DNA from: JAHEDH01 sp963753285
GTDB taxonomy: Bacteria > Actinomycetota > Acidimicrobiia > Spongiisociales > ZC4RG35
DNA: 64,000 nt
NCBI GenBank assembly: GCA_963753285.1
Contig: CAVWBT010000004.1
Location: 1 to 64,000 of the forward strand
Direction of reading: 5' to 3'
Shown piece by piece: positions 16,285 through 26,858 of this stretch (positions are counted from its first letter, which is position 1; each line of letters begins with the position of its first letter). A model generated the notes under the pieces. It saw only the letters and a list, made by a program, of their open reading frames with translations. It was not told where the DNA came from and made no database searches. A program made the translations under genes and the position numbers.

Positions 16285-17653
16285 GTGATCGATCACACCG
16301 CTCCGATCGCCGAACCCGGTAGGAGTCGCGGCCCTGACATCGAGGCGTTCGGGTCCGACGTCTTCCGCCGCGTGCTCGAAGCGATGGATCCGTCCCTCCA
16401 GAGGTACACCGACAAGCTGGGACCACTCGTCGAACGCGGGCATGCCGCGCTGTTGGACTGGCTGTCCGATGGCGAGTTCTCGGACGAGGCGGCCGAGCAG
16501 CTCGGTGAGGTCGCATGGCTGGCGATCAATCAGGTGCCGCTCGACGTGATCGACGAGCTCGAAGTGGCCTTCATCGTCACAGCCACCGATCACTTCGGCC
16601 GGGAGGCACGTGTCATCGAGGGTGCGAAGCGTGTGGCGCTCTGCTGGTACGACGGATTCTGGCCGTTCGAGCACCCGGCCGCCGTCGCCCAAGCCGTCCG
16701 CTTCGGGATGCTCGCCAACAAGCTCCCCGCGCCGGTGTTCATGGCCGGAGACGACCAGCGCATCACCTTCAGCAGCTACGAGCTCGACGCCCTCCTCGGT
16801 CTTCACCAGGGCGAGGTCGAGCGTTTCACGATGTCGGAGCTGTTCGCGACGGAGTTGAACGTCGGAGCGGGCGAGCCGACGTTCGTCGTCACCGAGGTCG
16901 GAGGAAAGATCAGACACCTGACCGTCACCGTGCTCCCGACGACCACCGAGGTCGGCACCGAGTACTTCGGTTTCGTCGAAGACCGCACACGCGAAGTCGC
17001 ACTCGAGCAGATGCGAGACGGGGTCGTGGCGGCGATCAGCCACGAGCTCCGCACACCACTGACCGCGATCATCGGATACCTGGAGCTCATCACGAGCGAA
17101 GACCTGCCGCCGGAAGATCATGAGAGCTCGCTCGCGATCGTCAAGAGCGAGTCCGAGCTCCTGCTTGCGCCTGGTGTCGGACATCGTGGACTTCTCGAAG
17201 TTGACCGCCGGTGCAGCCGTCCTCAAGCGCGATCGATTCCCGGTCGGACCGGAAATCGAGGCCGCCATCAGACGGGTGTTCACCGATACGGATCAGACCC
17301 CTGTGGTCGATGTGGCGCAGGACATCACGATCCATTTCGATCGGGACCGTTTCGGGCAGCTCTTGACGAACCTGCTGACCAACGCGAGGAGGTACGGCGG
17401 ACCGAACATCGAGATCTCGGCTCGTCGCGAAGGGGCCGGGATCGACCTGTTCGTCAGAGATGACGGAGATGGCATCCCCGAGTCCGAGATCAAGACCATC
17501 TTCGACCCGTTCGTGCAGGGAACCCGCCAGCATCGCGGCGAAGGCGCCGGGCTCGGGTTGGCGATCTGTGCGGGGATCATGCAGTCGGCGGGCGGGGCGC
17601 TGAGCGTCCGCAACGATCCCGGAGCCGTGTTCAGGGCCTACTTCCCCCACTGA
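16285..17653 (+). CDS. Soluble sensor histidine kinase, frameshifted
   Basis: The N-terminal ~230 residues are a sensory region without membrane helices: a globin-like helical stretch, then a PAS-like segment LPAPVFMAGDDQRITFSS. The H-box is AAISHELRTPLTAIIGYLE. The frame breaks at ~17166, where one extra T (ctgctTgcgcc) separates SESELLL from RLVSDIVDFSKL. After correction the catalytic domain follows, with N-box LLTNARRYGG, G1 DDGDGIPESE and G2 GEGAGLGLAI, ending at 17653. No response regulator is adjacent. It starts at GTG 16285, 36 bases after the DAO gene. Confidence 0.8.
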
Positions 17654-17674
17654 GCTCGCCGCCGGACAGAACGA

Positions 17675-19116
17675 TCAGTCCAGCGACTCGTCGAGTTCGA
17701 TGACCATCGTCTGGAGGTCGGTGAACTCCTCGATGCGGCCCCGCCCCCAACCCGTGTCGGTGCCGGCCGCGCCACCGAACGGCTGGAAGGTCTCCCAGAA
17801 ATCGGTCGAGTCGTTGACGACCACGGTGCCCGACCGGATGCGATCGGTGTACCAGAAGGCCCTCGAGAGGCTCTTGGTGAACACGGCCGCCTGAAGTCCC
17901 AACCTGGTCCGGTTGGCGATGGCCACCGCCTCCTCGTCGCCGGCAGCCGACAGGATCGGCACGACGGGCCCGAACGACTCCTCGGTCGACAGGCTGCTCG
18001 ACTCGGGGACACGATCGACGATGGTGAACTCGTAGTACAGATCACTGGGATGGCCGGCGGCGCGCCCGCCACCGACGAGGACCTCCGCTCCCCGCTCGGA
18101 TGCGTCGGCGAGATGGCGATCCATCTTGGCTGCGGTCGCTTCGTTGTTGAGCGGCCCCATCGTCGTCGTCTCGTCGAACGGGTCGCCGAGTTGGACGACC
18201 CGGGCAGCGTCGATGGCCGCTTCGACGAAGGCATCGTGCACGTCGTCGATGACGATCACCCGCTCCGTCGCGCAGCAGACCTGTCCGGCGTTGTAGTAGG
18301 CCCCGTACACGGCGGCTTCCGCAGCGGCACGGACATCGGCATCAGCCGTGACGATCGTCGGCCCGTTGCCCGACATCTCCATGATCGACCGCTTGATCCC
18401 CATTCGGGAGAGGATCCGCTTGCCTGTGGCCGACGAGCCGGTGAACCCGATCGCATCGACGCCATCGTGTGTCACCAACGCATCTCCGATCTCGGCTCCG
18501 CCCGGGATGATCGACACCGCTCCCGGGGGACACCCGCCTCGTCGAACGCCTTTGCGAGCTCCAGCAACGCCCACGGCGTGTTGATCGGCGGCTTCACGAT
18601 GACGGCGTTGCCCGTCGCCAGACCCGGGCCGATGTACTCGAGCGGGATCGTCACGGGGAAGTTCCACGGGGTGATCGCCGCCCAGACACCGACCGGCCGA
18701 CGAAACGTGAACATCCGCTTGGTGCGGGACGACGTCGGGATGACCTCGCCGCCGAGTCGCTTCACGTCCTCGGCGGCATTCACGAAGTATTGGTTCGCCT
18801 CGGCGATGTCGTCGAGCGACTCGCTGTGGAACGGCTTCCCCTGCTCGAGCGTCTGGAGCCGTGCGATCTCGGGGATCAACGGCTCGATCGCCGCCGCGAT
18901 CCGCAGACACAGGTCCGCCCGCTCGAACGCCGACCAGTGACGCATCTCGTCGGTAGCTCGCCGCGCCGCGGCGACGGCGCGATCGATGTCGGCCTCCGAG
19001 ACGATTGGCACATCGGCGATGTGCGCGCCGTCGATCGGCGAGATCAACTCGTGGTGGGCGTCGCCGGTGCCGGAGGTCCACTCGCCGGCGAGGTAGATGT
19101 CGAGCGTCTCTGGCAT
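17675..19116 (-). CDS. Aldehyde dehydrogenase (NAD(P)-dependent), frameshifted
   Basis: This ~480-residue aldehyde dehydrogenase has the Rossmann approach WAAITPWNFPVTIP, the glutamate in IMEMSGNGPTIV, the catalytic cysteine in GQVCCATERV, and a closing FGGAAGTDTGWGR. The frame breaks near 18527: GVPRER in one frame should be GVPPGAV in the other, which needs one more C in the ccccc run. This looks like a homopolymer deletion. It is convergent with the histidine kinase and divergent from the amidohydrolase. A role in oxidising aldehydes from amine catabolism is inferred from context. Confidence 0.85.
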
Positions 19117-19224
19117 GGCGCGACTCTATCCACATCGGCAGGCACGGGGCCGTCCAACCCGGCAGACTGTGCGGCGACCAGACGAGGGCGCGCCTGATGA
19201 AACTCCACATCCCGACAGAACACC

Positions 19225-20843
19225 TTGGCTGACCGGCCGGGGGCGGGGCGCGCGCACGCCGCTCCTGTTCGATGGTGGCGGTCCGTGCTCGGGCACGGGC
19301 CTCGGCAGCGCCGTGCTCACCGTGGAACGGCCGGATCGCAGCGGTCGGGCAGACCGGCGATGTCGAAGCTCTGGCACCGCCGGGCACCGAACGGATCGAT
19401 CTTGCAGGCGGGATACTGACCCCCGGGTTCCAAGACGCACACATCCACCCTGCGATGGGGGGCTTGCAGCGGCTCAGATGCGACCTGGAGCCCGCGGAGG
19501 AGCTCGAAGACGCGCTGACGGTCATCAGTGAGCACGCCTCCAGCTCGACGGGATGGCTCTTGGGAGGAGGCTGGCGCTATCGGTGGTTCCCGGGCGGCAA
19601 CCCGCCGGCCGCGCTCCTCGACCGGATCACCGACAGACCGGTGTGGCTCGTCGTCGCCGACGGGCATTCGGGTTGGGCGAACCACACCACCCTGGAGATG
19701 GCGGGGATCGACTCCACGACTCCGGATCCGGCCGACGGAGTCATCGTCCGTCTCGCCGACGGATCTCCACAGGGGACCCTCCACGAGGGTGCGATGGATC
19801 TGGTGGAACGCGTTCTTCCCCCCGACGAGCCGGGTGAGATCCGGGCCGCTCTGCTGGAGAGCCAGGCCTATCTGCTCTCGCTGGGTATCACCGCATGGCA
19901 GGACGCCTGGGTGACTCCCGACCTGCACGAGGCCTACTTGGAGCTCGCGAGGTCGGGCGATTTGCAGTGCCGGGTACGGGGTGCGCTGTGGTGGGACCGC
20001 AACCGGGGCCTCGAACAACTCGCAGAGATCGTCGAACGCGCACGTCAGACCGAGACGAACTACGTGCCGAGGACGGTCAAGCTCATGCTGGACGGTGTCT
20101 GCGAGAACTTCACCGCCAGCATGTTGGAGCCCTATCTCGACCACGACGGGCATCCGACCGACCACCATGGCATCGACTTCATCGATCCGGGCGAACTGCC
20201 TTCGATCGTCGCAGCGATCGACGCAGCCGGCTTGCAGTGTCACTTCCATGCCCTCGGAGACGCAGCCGTGCGCCACGCGCTGGACGCCATCGAACACGCC
20301 CAGAGGGTCAACGGCGTGCGTGACTCGCGCCATCACCTCGCCCACATCCAACTCGTCGACCCCGCAGACATCGGTCGGTTCGCCCGGCTGGGAGCGATCG
20401 CCAACATGCAGCCGCTGTGGGCCAATGCCGATGAAGCGATGACCGAGCTCACGATCCCGTTTCTTCCGCCGGAACGGGTGGATCTGCAGTATCCGTTCCG
20501 GAGCCTGTTGCAGTCCGGCACTCGGCTGGCGATGGGCAGCGACTGGTCGGTCAGCACGCCCGACGTGTTGCAGCAGATCGCAGTCGCAGCGACGCGGGCG
20601 CGCCCCGACCGCGGGGTCCACGAGCCTTTCATCCCGTCGGAACGGCTCCCGATCGGTGAGGCCCTGACCGCCGCAACCGAAGGATCCGCATGGGTCAACT
20701 TCTTCGATCGCGACTCCGGGAGGATCAAGAAGGGGCTGAGAGCAGACCTCGCCGTGATATCGGGAAACCCGACCCACGAAAACCCAATCGACCTGGCCGT
20801 CACGACGACCGTTCTCGACGGGACCGTCGTCCACCGGGTCTAG
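19225..20843 (+). CDS. Amidohydrolase family 3 (YtcJ-like), N-terminus disrupted
   Basis: This ~530-residue amidohydrolase has metal-binding GFQDAHIHPAMGG near its start, DGHSGWANH, VKLMLDGVCENFT, CHFHALGDAAVRHALD and a late GSDWSVSTPD, as in YtcJ/NfdA-like enzymes. The N-terminus is damaged: LLFDGG and AVLTV are in one frame, while NGRIAAVGQTGDVEAL follows in another after an extra G near 19323. The start is uncertain. The TTG at 19225 is a guess, and no ATG fits the LLFDGG frame. It ends 18 bases before the aldehyde dehydrogenase at 20862, so the two are co-transcribed. Confidence 0.75.
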
Positions 20844-20861
20844 AGAGAAAGCGACAACACC

Positions 20862-22295
20862 ATGCCCGAATTCCAGCAGTTCATCGGAGGCGAGTGGCGC
20901 AACGCGTCGAACGGCGGCACGTGGGATCTCATCGATCCGGCCACCGAACAGTCCCTCGGCGTCATGCCGTACGGGAACGGCGATGATGCAACGGCGGCGA
21001 TCGACGCGGCCGCTGCTGCATTCCCCGAGTGGTCCAGAACCAATCCGTATCGCAGAGCAACCATCCTCACCAGGGCGGCGGCGATCGCCGCCGAGCGTCG
21101 GGATGAGTGCGCCCGCATCACCACCGAAGAGTCGGGCAAGCCCCTCGCCCAAGCTGCCGGCGAATGGACCACGTTCGACTCGTTCCTCACGTTCATGGCC
21201 GAGGAGGCCAAGCGGGTGGGCGGTCGGATCGTCCCTTCCAGTCGACCTGGCCGGCGCACCGACGTCACCTACATGCCGATCGGGGTGGTCGGCGTGATCA
21301 CGGCATGGAACTTCCCGGTCTACAACCCGATCCGAGCAGCGGCTGCCGCAATGGCTGCAGGCTGTTCGGTGGTGGTGCGACCGTCGGAGTTCACGCCGAG
21401 AAGCGCCATGCTGATGGCGGAGATCCTCGCCGATGCGGGTCTCCCGGACGGCGTGTTCAACGTGATCAACGGGGAGCCGGAGCCGATGGGCCAGGTGATG
21501 CTCGACGATCCTCGTGTGAGCAAGATCCAGTTCACTGGATCCGCCCGCGTCGGCAAGCTGCTCATGGACGGTGCGTCCCGAACGATGACACGGCTGTCGC
21601 TCGAACTGGGGGGGAACGCCCCGGTGCTGGTCTTCCCGGACGCGGACATCGAGGCAGTTGCCGCCTCTGGCATCGTGAGCAAGTACCGCAACGGCGGTCA
21701 GGTCTGTGTCGCACCGCAACGCTTCTACGTCCACGAAGACGTCGTGGACGACTTCGCCGACGCTGCCAAGGCTGCCGCGGAGGCGCAGGTCGTCGGGCAC
21801 GGGCTCGACCCCGAGACCACGATCGGCCCGATGATCAACGCCGGTCAGCGTGCGCGCGTTGCCGACATCGTGCGGGACTCGATCGACTCGGGCGCCAGGC
21901 TGCTCACCGGGGGCACGGTGCCCGACGGGCCCGGCTTCTTCTACACCCCGACGGTGATGACCGACGTTCCTCCGGGTGCGCCTGCCCTGACCGAGGAGAT
22001 CTTCGGTCCGGTGATGCCGGTGATCCCCTTCGATGACGTCGAAGCAGCGATCGAAGCGGCCAACTCGGTGCGGGTCGGGCTCGCCTCCTACGTCTGGACC
22101 AAGGACTTGGAGACCGCCCTGCGGGTATCCGAACGGTTGGAGTTCGGGCTGGTGGGCGTGAACGACTGGAACCCGCAGTCGACCGAAGCGCCGTTCGGCG
22201 GCATGAAGCAGTCCGGACTGGGGCGAGAAGCCGGACATGAAGGGCTGCTCGAGTACCTCGAGCCCAAGACCCGAGTGATCGGCGTCAGCTTCTAG
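20862..22295 (+). CDS. Aldehyde dehydrogenase, succinate-semialdehyde/betaine-aldehyde type
   Basis: This intact 477-residue aldehyde dehydrogenase has GVVGVITAWNFPVYNP, the catalytic glutamate in LSLELGGNAPVLVF, the cysteine in GGQVCVAPQR, and the C-terminal NDWNPQSTEAPFGGMKQSGLGREAG. The sequence around the cysteine resembles GabD-type succinate-semialdehyde dehydrogenases, which fits the GABA-type aminotransferase downstream. Substrate preference cannot be fixed from sequence. GAGAGAAA upstream of the ATG serves as ribosome site. Confidence 0.85.
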   Translation: MPEFQQFIGGEWRNASNGGTWDLIDPATEQSLGVMPYGNGDDATAAIDAAAAAFPEWSRTNPYRRATILTRAAAIAAERRDECARITTEESGKPLAQAAGEWTTFDSFLTFMAEEAKRVGGRIVPSSRPGRRTDVTYMPIGVVGVITAWNFPVYNPIRAAAAAMAAGCSVVVRPSEFTPRSAMLMAEILADAGLPDGVFNVINGEPEPMGQVMLDDPRVSKIQFTGSARVGKLLMDGASRTMTRLSLELGGNAPVLVFPDADIEAVAASGIVSKYRNGGQVCVAPQRFYVHEDVVDDFADAAKAAAEAQVVGHGLDPETTIGPMINAGQRARVADIVRDSIDSGARLLTGGTVPDGPGFFYTPTVMTDVPPGAPALTEEIFGPVMPVIPFDDVEAAIEAANSVRVGLASYVWTKDLETALRVSERLEFGLVGVNDWNPQSTEAPFGGMKQSGLGREAGHEGLLEYLEPKTRVIGVSF

Positions 22296-22465
22296 CCGTC
22301 ACGGTATGGCGACGTCTCGGCCGAAGTGCGGCGACCGCCACTGGCCAGGTGCGGCGGGGTCGAGCATGTCGAGGACGTTCAATGATCGGGCACCATGTGG
22401 TGGGTACGGCAGATCCGTCCGGTGTCGATGCGTATCGTGAGAACGGCAACGAACGGAGAGAGCAG

Positions 22466-22705
22466 ATGAGCAAAGGCGATAGGGCCCTGCGAAAGCGCGC
22501 TGAACAGATCGCACGAAATCGCACCGACGCAGCGAACACGCATCTGAAGTCGCTGATCAACAAGCCAGAAGACGAGATTCGCACCGATCTCACGCGATGG
22601 CTCAGAACGAACGGCTGGAAGTTCACTCCCAAGGAGATGGATGAATGGGTGGCTGAACTCGCCAAAGGCGAAGTGCCCAAGCTCACCAGCCGAGTGACTG
22701 GATAG
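22466..22705 (+). CDS. Small conserved-looking hypothetical protein
   Basis: This 79-residue, highly charged protein is rich in Lys and Arg (MSKGDRALRKRAEQIARN) and mostly helical. The C-terminal part, WLRTNGWKFTPKEMDEWVAELAKGE, looks like a small helical domain. GGAGAG upstream of the ATG at 22466 supports this start over the open frame from 22349. I do not recognise the family. It stands between the aldehyde dehydrogenase and the Pot terminator. Confidence 0.6.
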   Translation: MSKGDRALRKRAEQIARNRTDAANTHLKSLINKPEDEIRTDLTRWLRTNGWKFTPKEMDEWVAELAKGEVPKLTSRVTG

Positions 22706-22906
22706 GCTCTCCCGGCGTTGGGCCTTCGCTCGCGGAGTCCGCGAACCAAGGCCGTTCACCCGCTCCACCTCATGGCCCTTCGGGTCCCTGCGTCGTCGGC
22801 GCCACCGCGTGGGTGCGTCTACCCGATCGCCGCTGCGACCTGACGTACGAGGAGAAGCCAGTGCTGACCGACGGTGACGCCCGATCCGCAGCGCCTGAGG
22901 TGTGAG

Positions 22907-22941
22907 GTTGCCGGGGAGCCTCCTCGAGGCTCCCCGGCAAC
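22907..22941 (-). terminator. Terminator of the pot operon
   Basis: A perfect 16-bp inverted repeat (GTTGCCGGGGAGCCTC with its exact complement) has a 3-base loop. It lies 7 bases past the potD stop. The stretch 22706-22906 before it shows no credible gene. Confidence 0.85.
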
Positions 22942-22947
22942 CGCGTT

Positions 22948-24045
22948 TCAGCTCTTCGCTCGAGCGAGCTCGTCGGTGAAGTTGATCTCGTAGTCCCCGG
23001 TGTCCTCGATGACCTCGAGACCCGCGGCGGTGTCGGTGTCGGCGTAGAAGTCGACAACCTCCTGCTCGATGAGCCCCTGGTCGATCGCTGCCGCGTTCGG
23101 CGAGCCGTAGTAGTTCCAGTTCGTCAGCGCCGCGCCGTTCTCGGCGTCCAACAGGAAGTCGATGAAGGTGTGCGCCGTGCATACCGAAGCGGCCTCCGCC
23201 GGGATCGCCATGTTGTCGATCCAGAGCGTGGCACCCTCCTCCGGCAGGATGTACGTGAACTGATCGGGATTGTCGGCTTCGCCGATCGACACGATCATGT
23301 TGCCGGAGAACCCGTGGGCGACTGCGACTTCGCCTGCGACGAGGGCCTCGTCGTACTGGTCGGAGTCGAAGGTGGCGATGCCGGGCTTGGCAGCGGCGAT
23401 CAGGTCGGCCGCCTCCTGGAGGTGCTCGATCTCGGTGTCGTTCAGTGAGTACCCGAGATACTTGAGCGCGGCACCCATCGCCTCGCGGGGATCATTGAGG
23501 ACCGAGACGCCGCCGGGGAACTGGGTGGTGAGCTCGGGGTCGAACAGCAGCGCCCAGCTGGGTGTGAAGTTGTCTCCGACCGCCTCGAGGTTCACACCCA
23601 GACCGGTGGTCCCGTACTGGTAGGCCACCGAGTAGGCGCCATCCGGGTCGTACGGAAGGCTCTGGAAGTCCTCGGCGAGGTTGCCGTAGTTGGGGATGGC
23701 GTCCTTGTTCAGCTCGACCAACAGCCCCTCGTCGATCATGATTCCGACCATGTAGTCGGAGGGCACGATCAGGTCATAGGTCACGCCGGACTGGATCTGG
23801 GACAACATCGCCTCGTTCGACTCGTAGAACGACTCGGTCACGTCGACTCCGTACTCCTCCTCGAAGGCGGTGATCAGGTCGGGGTCGATGTACTCGGACC
23901 AGTTGTAGAAGTTGAGATCGCCGTCGGTGCCTCCTGCTTCGCAGTCCGCTGCCGAAGTGCCGCCGGCGTCGTCCGAGCCGCATGCGGCCAGCACCATCGC
24001 CAGCACCGTCATCAACACGATCAGTGTTCGTCGTTCAGGTTTCAT
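22948..24045 (-). CDS. potD: Spermidine/putrescine-binding lipoprotein PotD
   Basis: This 365-residue extracytoplasmic solute-binding protein has a lipobox VLAAC with Cys22. The mature start LNFYNWSEYIDPDLITAFEEE is a PotD/PotF signature, and later segments (DLIVPSDYMVGIMI, YQYGTTGLGVN, WIDNMAIP) also match. It captures polyamines at the membrane for PotABC. The ATG at 24045 overlaps the end of potC, so it is the last gene of the operon, just before a strong terminator. Confidence 0.92.
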   Translation of the reverse strand: MKPERRTLIVLMTVLAMVLAACGSDDAGGTSAADCEAGGTDGDLNFYNWSEYIDPDLITAFEEEYGVDVTESFYESNEAMLSQIQSGVTYDLIVPSDYMVGIMIDEGLLVELNKDAIPNYGNLAEDFQSLPYDPDGAYSVAYQYGTTGLGVNLEAVGDNFTPSWALLFDPELTTQFPGGVSVLNDPREAMGAALKYLGYSLNDTEIEHLQEAADLIAAAKPGIATFDSDQYDEALVAGEVAVAHGFSGNMIVSIGEADNPDQFTYILPEEGATLWIDNMAIPAEAASVCTAHTFIDFLLDAENGAALTNWNYYGSPNAAAIDQGLIEQEVVDFYADTDTAAGLEVIEDTGDYEINFTDELARAKS

Positions 24046-24904
24046 CAGGGGGTTCCTCCTCGGGTATCACCACGGTGCCGTTGCCCCGCTGAAAGAACAG
24101 CGAGATCAGGACCAGCGCCATGGAGGCTGCCAGCATCACCGTGCTCACCGCATTGATGAGGGGGGTGACGCCTCTCCGCACCAGCCCGAACACATACACG
24201 GGAAGTGTTGTGGCTCCGGGACCGGCGACAAAGCTCGTGACGACGACGTCGTCGAGCGAAAGGGTGAGCGCGAGCAGGGCGCCCCCTGCCACGCCCGGCA
24301 TGATCAACGGAAGTGTGACGTACCGGAATGCCTGCAGGCGAGTCGCGTACAGGTCGGCGGCCGCTTCCTCCAACGAGGAGTCCAACTGCGCGAGACGGGC
24401 TCGGACCACGACGGCGACGAACGAGATGTTGAATGCGATGTGGCTGAGTGAGATGGTCCCGATCCCGAAGAGGGGTTTGAACCCGAAGATGCCGTCGATG
24501 ATGTTGAAGCTCTGCGCGAAGAAGAGCAGGAGCATCACCGCCATGGTGACGTCGGGGATGATGATCGGGAGATACACCAGTCCGTCGTAGAGTCGCTGAC
24601 CGCGAAACCGGAAGCGTTCGAGGGCGATCGCGGCAGCGGTGCCCAGAATCGTCGAGATCACCGTCGAGATCGCGGCAACGATCAGCGACGTGCGGAGTGC
24701 CCGCATGACATCGTCGTTCCGGAACATCTCGCCGTACCACCGGGTCGACACGCCGGTCCAGACACTGACGTTGTCGTTGGCGTTGAACGACAGCACGATC
24801 AGCAACAGGATCGGCGCGTAGAAGAACGCGTACACGACCCATGAGTTGGCTGCGAGGACGCGTTCGATGGGGCTCTTCGGGCGAACGCCGGCGGCGACGG
24901 TCAC
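24035..24904 (-). CDS. potC: Polyamine ABC transporter permease PotC
   Basis: This 289-residue inner-membrane permease has six predicted helices. The EAA loop, LEEAAADLYATRLQAFRYVTLPLI, is cut across two lines of the fold and is typical of binding-protein-dependent permeases. Its position after potB and before potD, and its length, identify PotC. It starts at GTG 24904, overlapping the potB stop (GTGA), and its C-terminus overlaps the potD start. Confidence 0.9.
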   Translation of the reverse strand: MTVAAGVRPKSPIERVLAANSWVVYAFFYAPILLLIVLSFNANDNVSVWTGVSTRWYGEMFRNDDVMRALRTSLIVAAISTVISTILGTAAAIALERFRFRGQRLYDGLVYLPIIIPDVTMAVMLLLFFAQSFNIIDGIFGFKPLFGIGTISLSHIAFNISFVAVVVRARLAQLDSSLEEAAADLYATRLQAFRYVTLPLIMPGVAGGALLALTLSLDDVVVTSFVAGPGATTLPVYVFGLVRRGVTPLINAVSTVMLAASMALVLISLFFQRGNGTVVIPEEEPPDET

Positions 24905-25794
24905 AGGTTCTTCGCCCCCGATCTGAAGTAGACGACGACGGCGACGAGCATGAGGCTCATCACCGCAACCGACAGTGCCGAGCCGAACGGCTGGTTCCTC
25001 GCGGCGAGGAATTGACTGACGATGTAGTCACCGAGCAGCGTCGTCCTGGCGCCACCGAGCAGTGCCGGGGTGACATAGGCCCCGAGCGACGGGATGAAGA
25101 CGAGGATCGAGCCTGCGATCACGCCGGGCCGGCTGAGCGGCCAGGTCACCTTGCGGAACGCGGTCCACCCGTCTGCGTAGAGGTCGCGGGCAGCTTCCAC
25201 GAGGCTCCAGTCCATCCGCTCCAGTGCCGCATACAAGGGCAGCACCATGAACGGCAGGTAGCCGTAGACGAGGCCGATCAGGATGGCGGTGTTGGTGAAC
25301 AGCAGCCTGACCGGCTCCATGCCGAGCGCTTCCGTGATCTGTGCGAGGGGCCCCTCCGAACCGAGGATGATCCGCCAGGCATACGTGCGGACCAGGAAGT
25401 TGGACCAGAACGGGATGAGAACCAGGACGATCAGGAGATTGCGCCACTTCGCAGAGCGAGTGGCGATGTAATACGCAAACGGATACGAGACGGCCAAGCA
25501 GATGACGGTCGTCGCCACGGCCAGCACGAGACTTCGGACGGCGATCTCACCGACGAGTGGGTCGAAGAGCCTGCGATAGCTGTCGAGATTCCAGCCCGTG
25601 AGCCTCGTCAGCCCCGTCGACGAGCGGGTGGCGAACGAGTACACCACCACGATGAGGAGCGGCACGGCGAAGAAGACGGTCAGGTACGCCCAGGACGGGA
25701 GGGCGATGAGCACGCCGCGCCGGGACCCGGCCCGTTCGGCGTCCGACTCGAGTTCGTGGACCGTTGTGCTCTCGCTCGGGGTGGTCGTGTCCAT
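24901..25794 (-). CDS. potB: Polyamine ABC transporter permease PotB
   Basis: This ~297-residue permease begins with an N-terminal cytoplasmic tail, then PSWAYLTVFFAVPLLIVVVYSF as the first helix. The EAA motif is LVEAARDLYADGWTAFRKV. I start at the ATG at 25794 (MDTTTPSE), which overlaps the potA stop as ATGA; the frame is open to 25830. It pairs with PotC to form the channel. Confidence 0.9.
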   Translation of the reverse strand: MDTTTPSESTTVHELESDAERAGSRRGVLIALPSWAYLTVFFAVPLLIVVVYSFATRSSTGLTRLTGWNLDSYRRLFDPLVGEIAVRSLVLAVATTVICLAVSYPFAYYIATRSAKWRNLLIVLVLIPFWSNFLVRTYAWRIILGSEGPLAQITEALGMEPVRLLFTNTAILIGLVYGYLPFMVLPLYAALERMDWSLVEAARDLYADGWTAFRKVTWPLSRPGVIAGSILVFIPSLGAYVTPALLGGARTTLLGDYIVSQFLAARNQPFGSALSVAVMSLMLVAVVVYFRSGAKNL

Positions 25795-26858
25795 CAGGCC
25801 TCGATCACCGTGGCCGCGGACGGGCTCCACGTGACGACCACCGAAGCGTCGACATCGAAGATCTCGACACTGGGTCGGTTCTCCTCCTTGACTTCGAGCA
25901 GGCCCTCGGCGGTATCGATGTCGTAGAGGAAGACGTCCCCGTGGTAGATCCTCCTGACGACCTTCCCGGCGATGCTGCTGCGGCCCGACGGGATCTCGTC
26001 GTCGGGTGGGAGGAGGGTGAAGCGTTCGGGCCGGATGGCGACCGTGACCGACTGGTCGGGTTGCGCGTCGTGCGGGGCCATCAGAACCTGGCCGTCGAGC
26101 AGTCTGACCGATGTCCGATCGACGGCGATTGCGGGCATGAGATTGATCTCACCGATGAAGTCGGCAACGAACCTCGAGCGGGGATGTTCGTAGATGTCCT
26201 GGGGATCGCCGACCTGGAGGAGCTTGCCATCGCTCATCACACCGATGCGATCGCTCATCGTGAGCGCCTCGTCCTGGTCGTGGGTGACGTAGATGAAGGT
26301 GATCCCGACGCGCTGTTGTAGATCCTTGAGTTCCAATTGCATCGCCTGTCGGAGTTTCAGGTCGAGGGCGCCGAGCGGCTCATCGAGCAGCAGCACCTCG
26401 GGTTCGTTGACCAGTGCCCTTGCCAGCGCCACACGTTGCTGCTGGCCGCCGGACAGCTGAGACGGCGAAGCCGAGGCGCGATGCGACAGCTGAACCATGT
26501 CGAGGGTGCGCTTGACCCGCTGCGCGATGTCGGCGGAGGCCATCTTCTTCATCTTCAAGCCGAATCCGACGTTCTCCTCGATGGTCATGTGTGGGAACAG
26601 GGCGTAGGACTGGAAGACCGTGTTGACCGGTCGCTCGTTGGGCGGGTTGAGGGCCATCTCCCTGCCGTGGATGGTGAGCGATCCGGAGGTGGGGAACTCG
26701 AACCCGGCGATCATCCGAAGCGTGGTGGTCTTGCCGCACCCGGAAGGGCCGAGCAGGGAGAAGAACTCTCCGTCTGCGATCTGCAAGTGGAGATCGTCGA
26801 CTGCCAGCACCTCACCGAAACGCTTGGTCACGCCGGTGAGCTCGACCGAGTTGGTCAT
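25794..26858 (-). CDS. potA: Polyamine ABC transporter ATPase PotA
   Basis: This 354-residue ATPase has Walker A LLGPSGCGKTTTLRM, the Q-loop in NTVFQSYALFPHM, signature LSGGQQQRVALARAL, Walker B VLLLDEPLGALD and the switch histidine in YVTHDQDEAL. A C-terminal TOBE-like regulatory domain begins after ~270 (VAIRPERFTLL). It is upstream of potB and overlaps the second GNAT gene by 4 bases, so the GNAT and the transporter form one transcription unit. Confidence 0.93.
   Translation of the reverse strand: MTNSVELTGVTKRFGEVLAVDDLHLQIADGEFFSLLGPSGCGKTTTLRMIAGFEFPTSGSLTIHGREMALNPPNERPVNTVFQSYALFPHMTIEENVGFGLKMKKMASADIAQRVKRTLDMVQLSHRASASPSQLSGGQQQRVALARALVNEPEVLLLDEPLGALDLKLRQAMQLELKDLQQRVGITFIYVTHDQDEALTMSDRIGVMSDGKLLQVGDPQDIYEHPRSRFVADFIGEINLMPAIAVDRTSVRLLDGQVLMAPHDAQPDQSVTVAIRPERFTLLPPDDEIPSGRSSIAGKVVRRIYHGDVFLYDIDTAEGLLEVKEENRPSVEIFDVDASVVVTWSPSAATVIEA

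Noticed and set aside
14932..17283. Antisense open frame of 783 codons
   Set aside because: It is antisense to the DAO and histidine-kinase genes and shows no domain signature.
19317..22238. Antisense open frame of 973 codons
   Set aside because: It lies antisense to the amidohydrolase and aldehyde dehydrogenase, both with clear motifs. Composition (His/Arg/Asp-rich, low complexity) is that of a shadow frame in GC-rich DNA.
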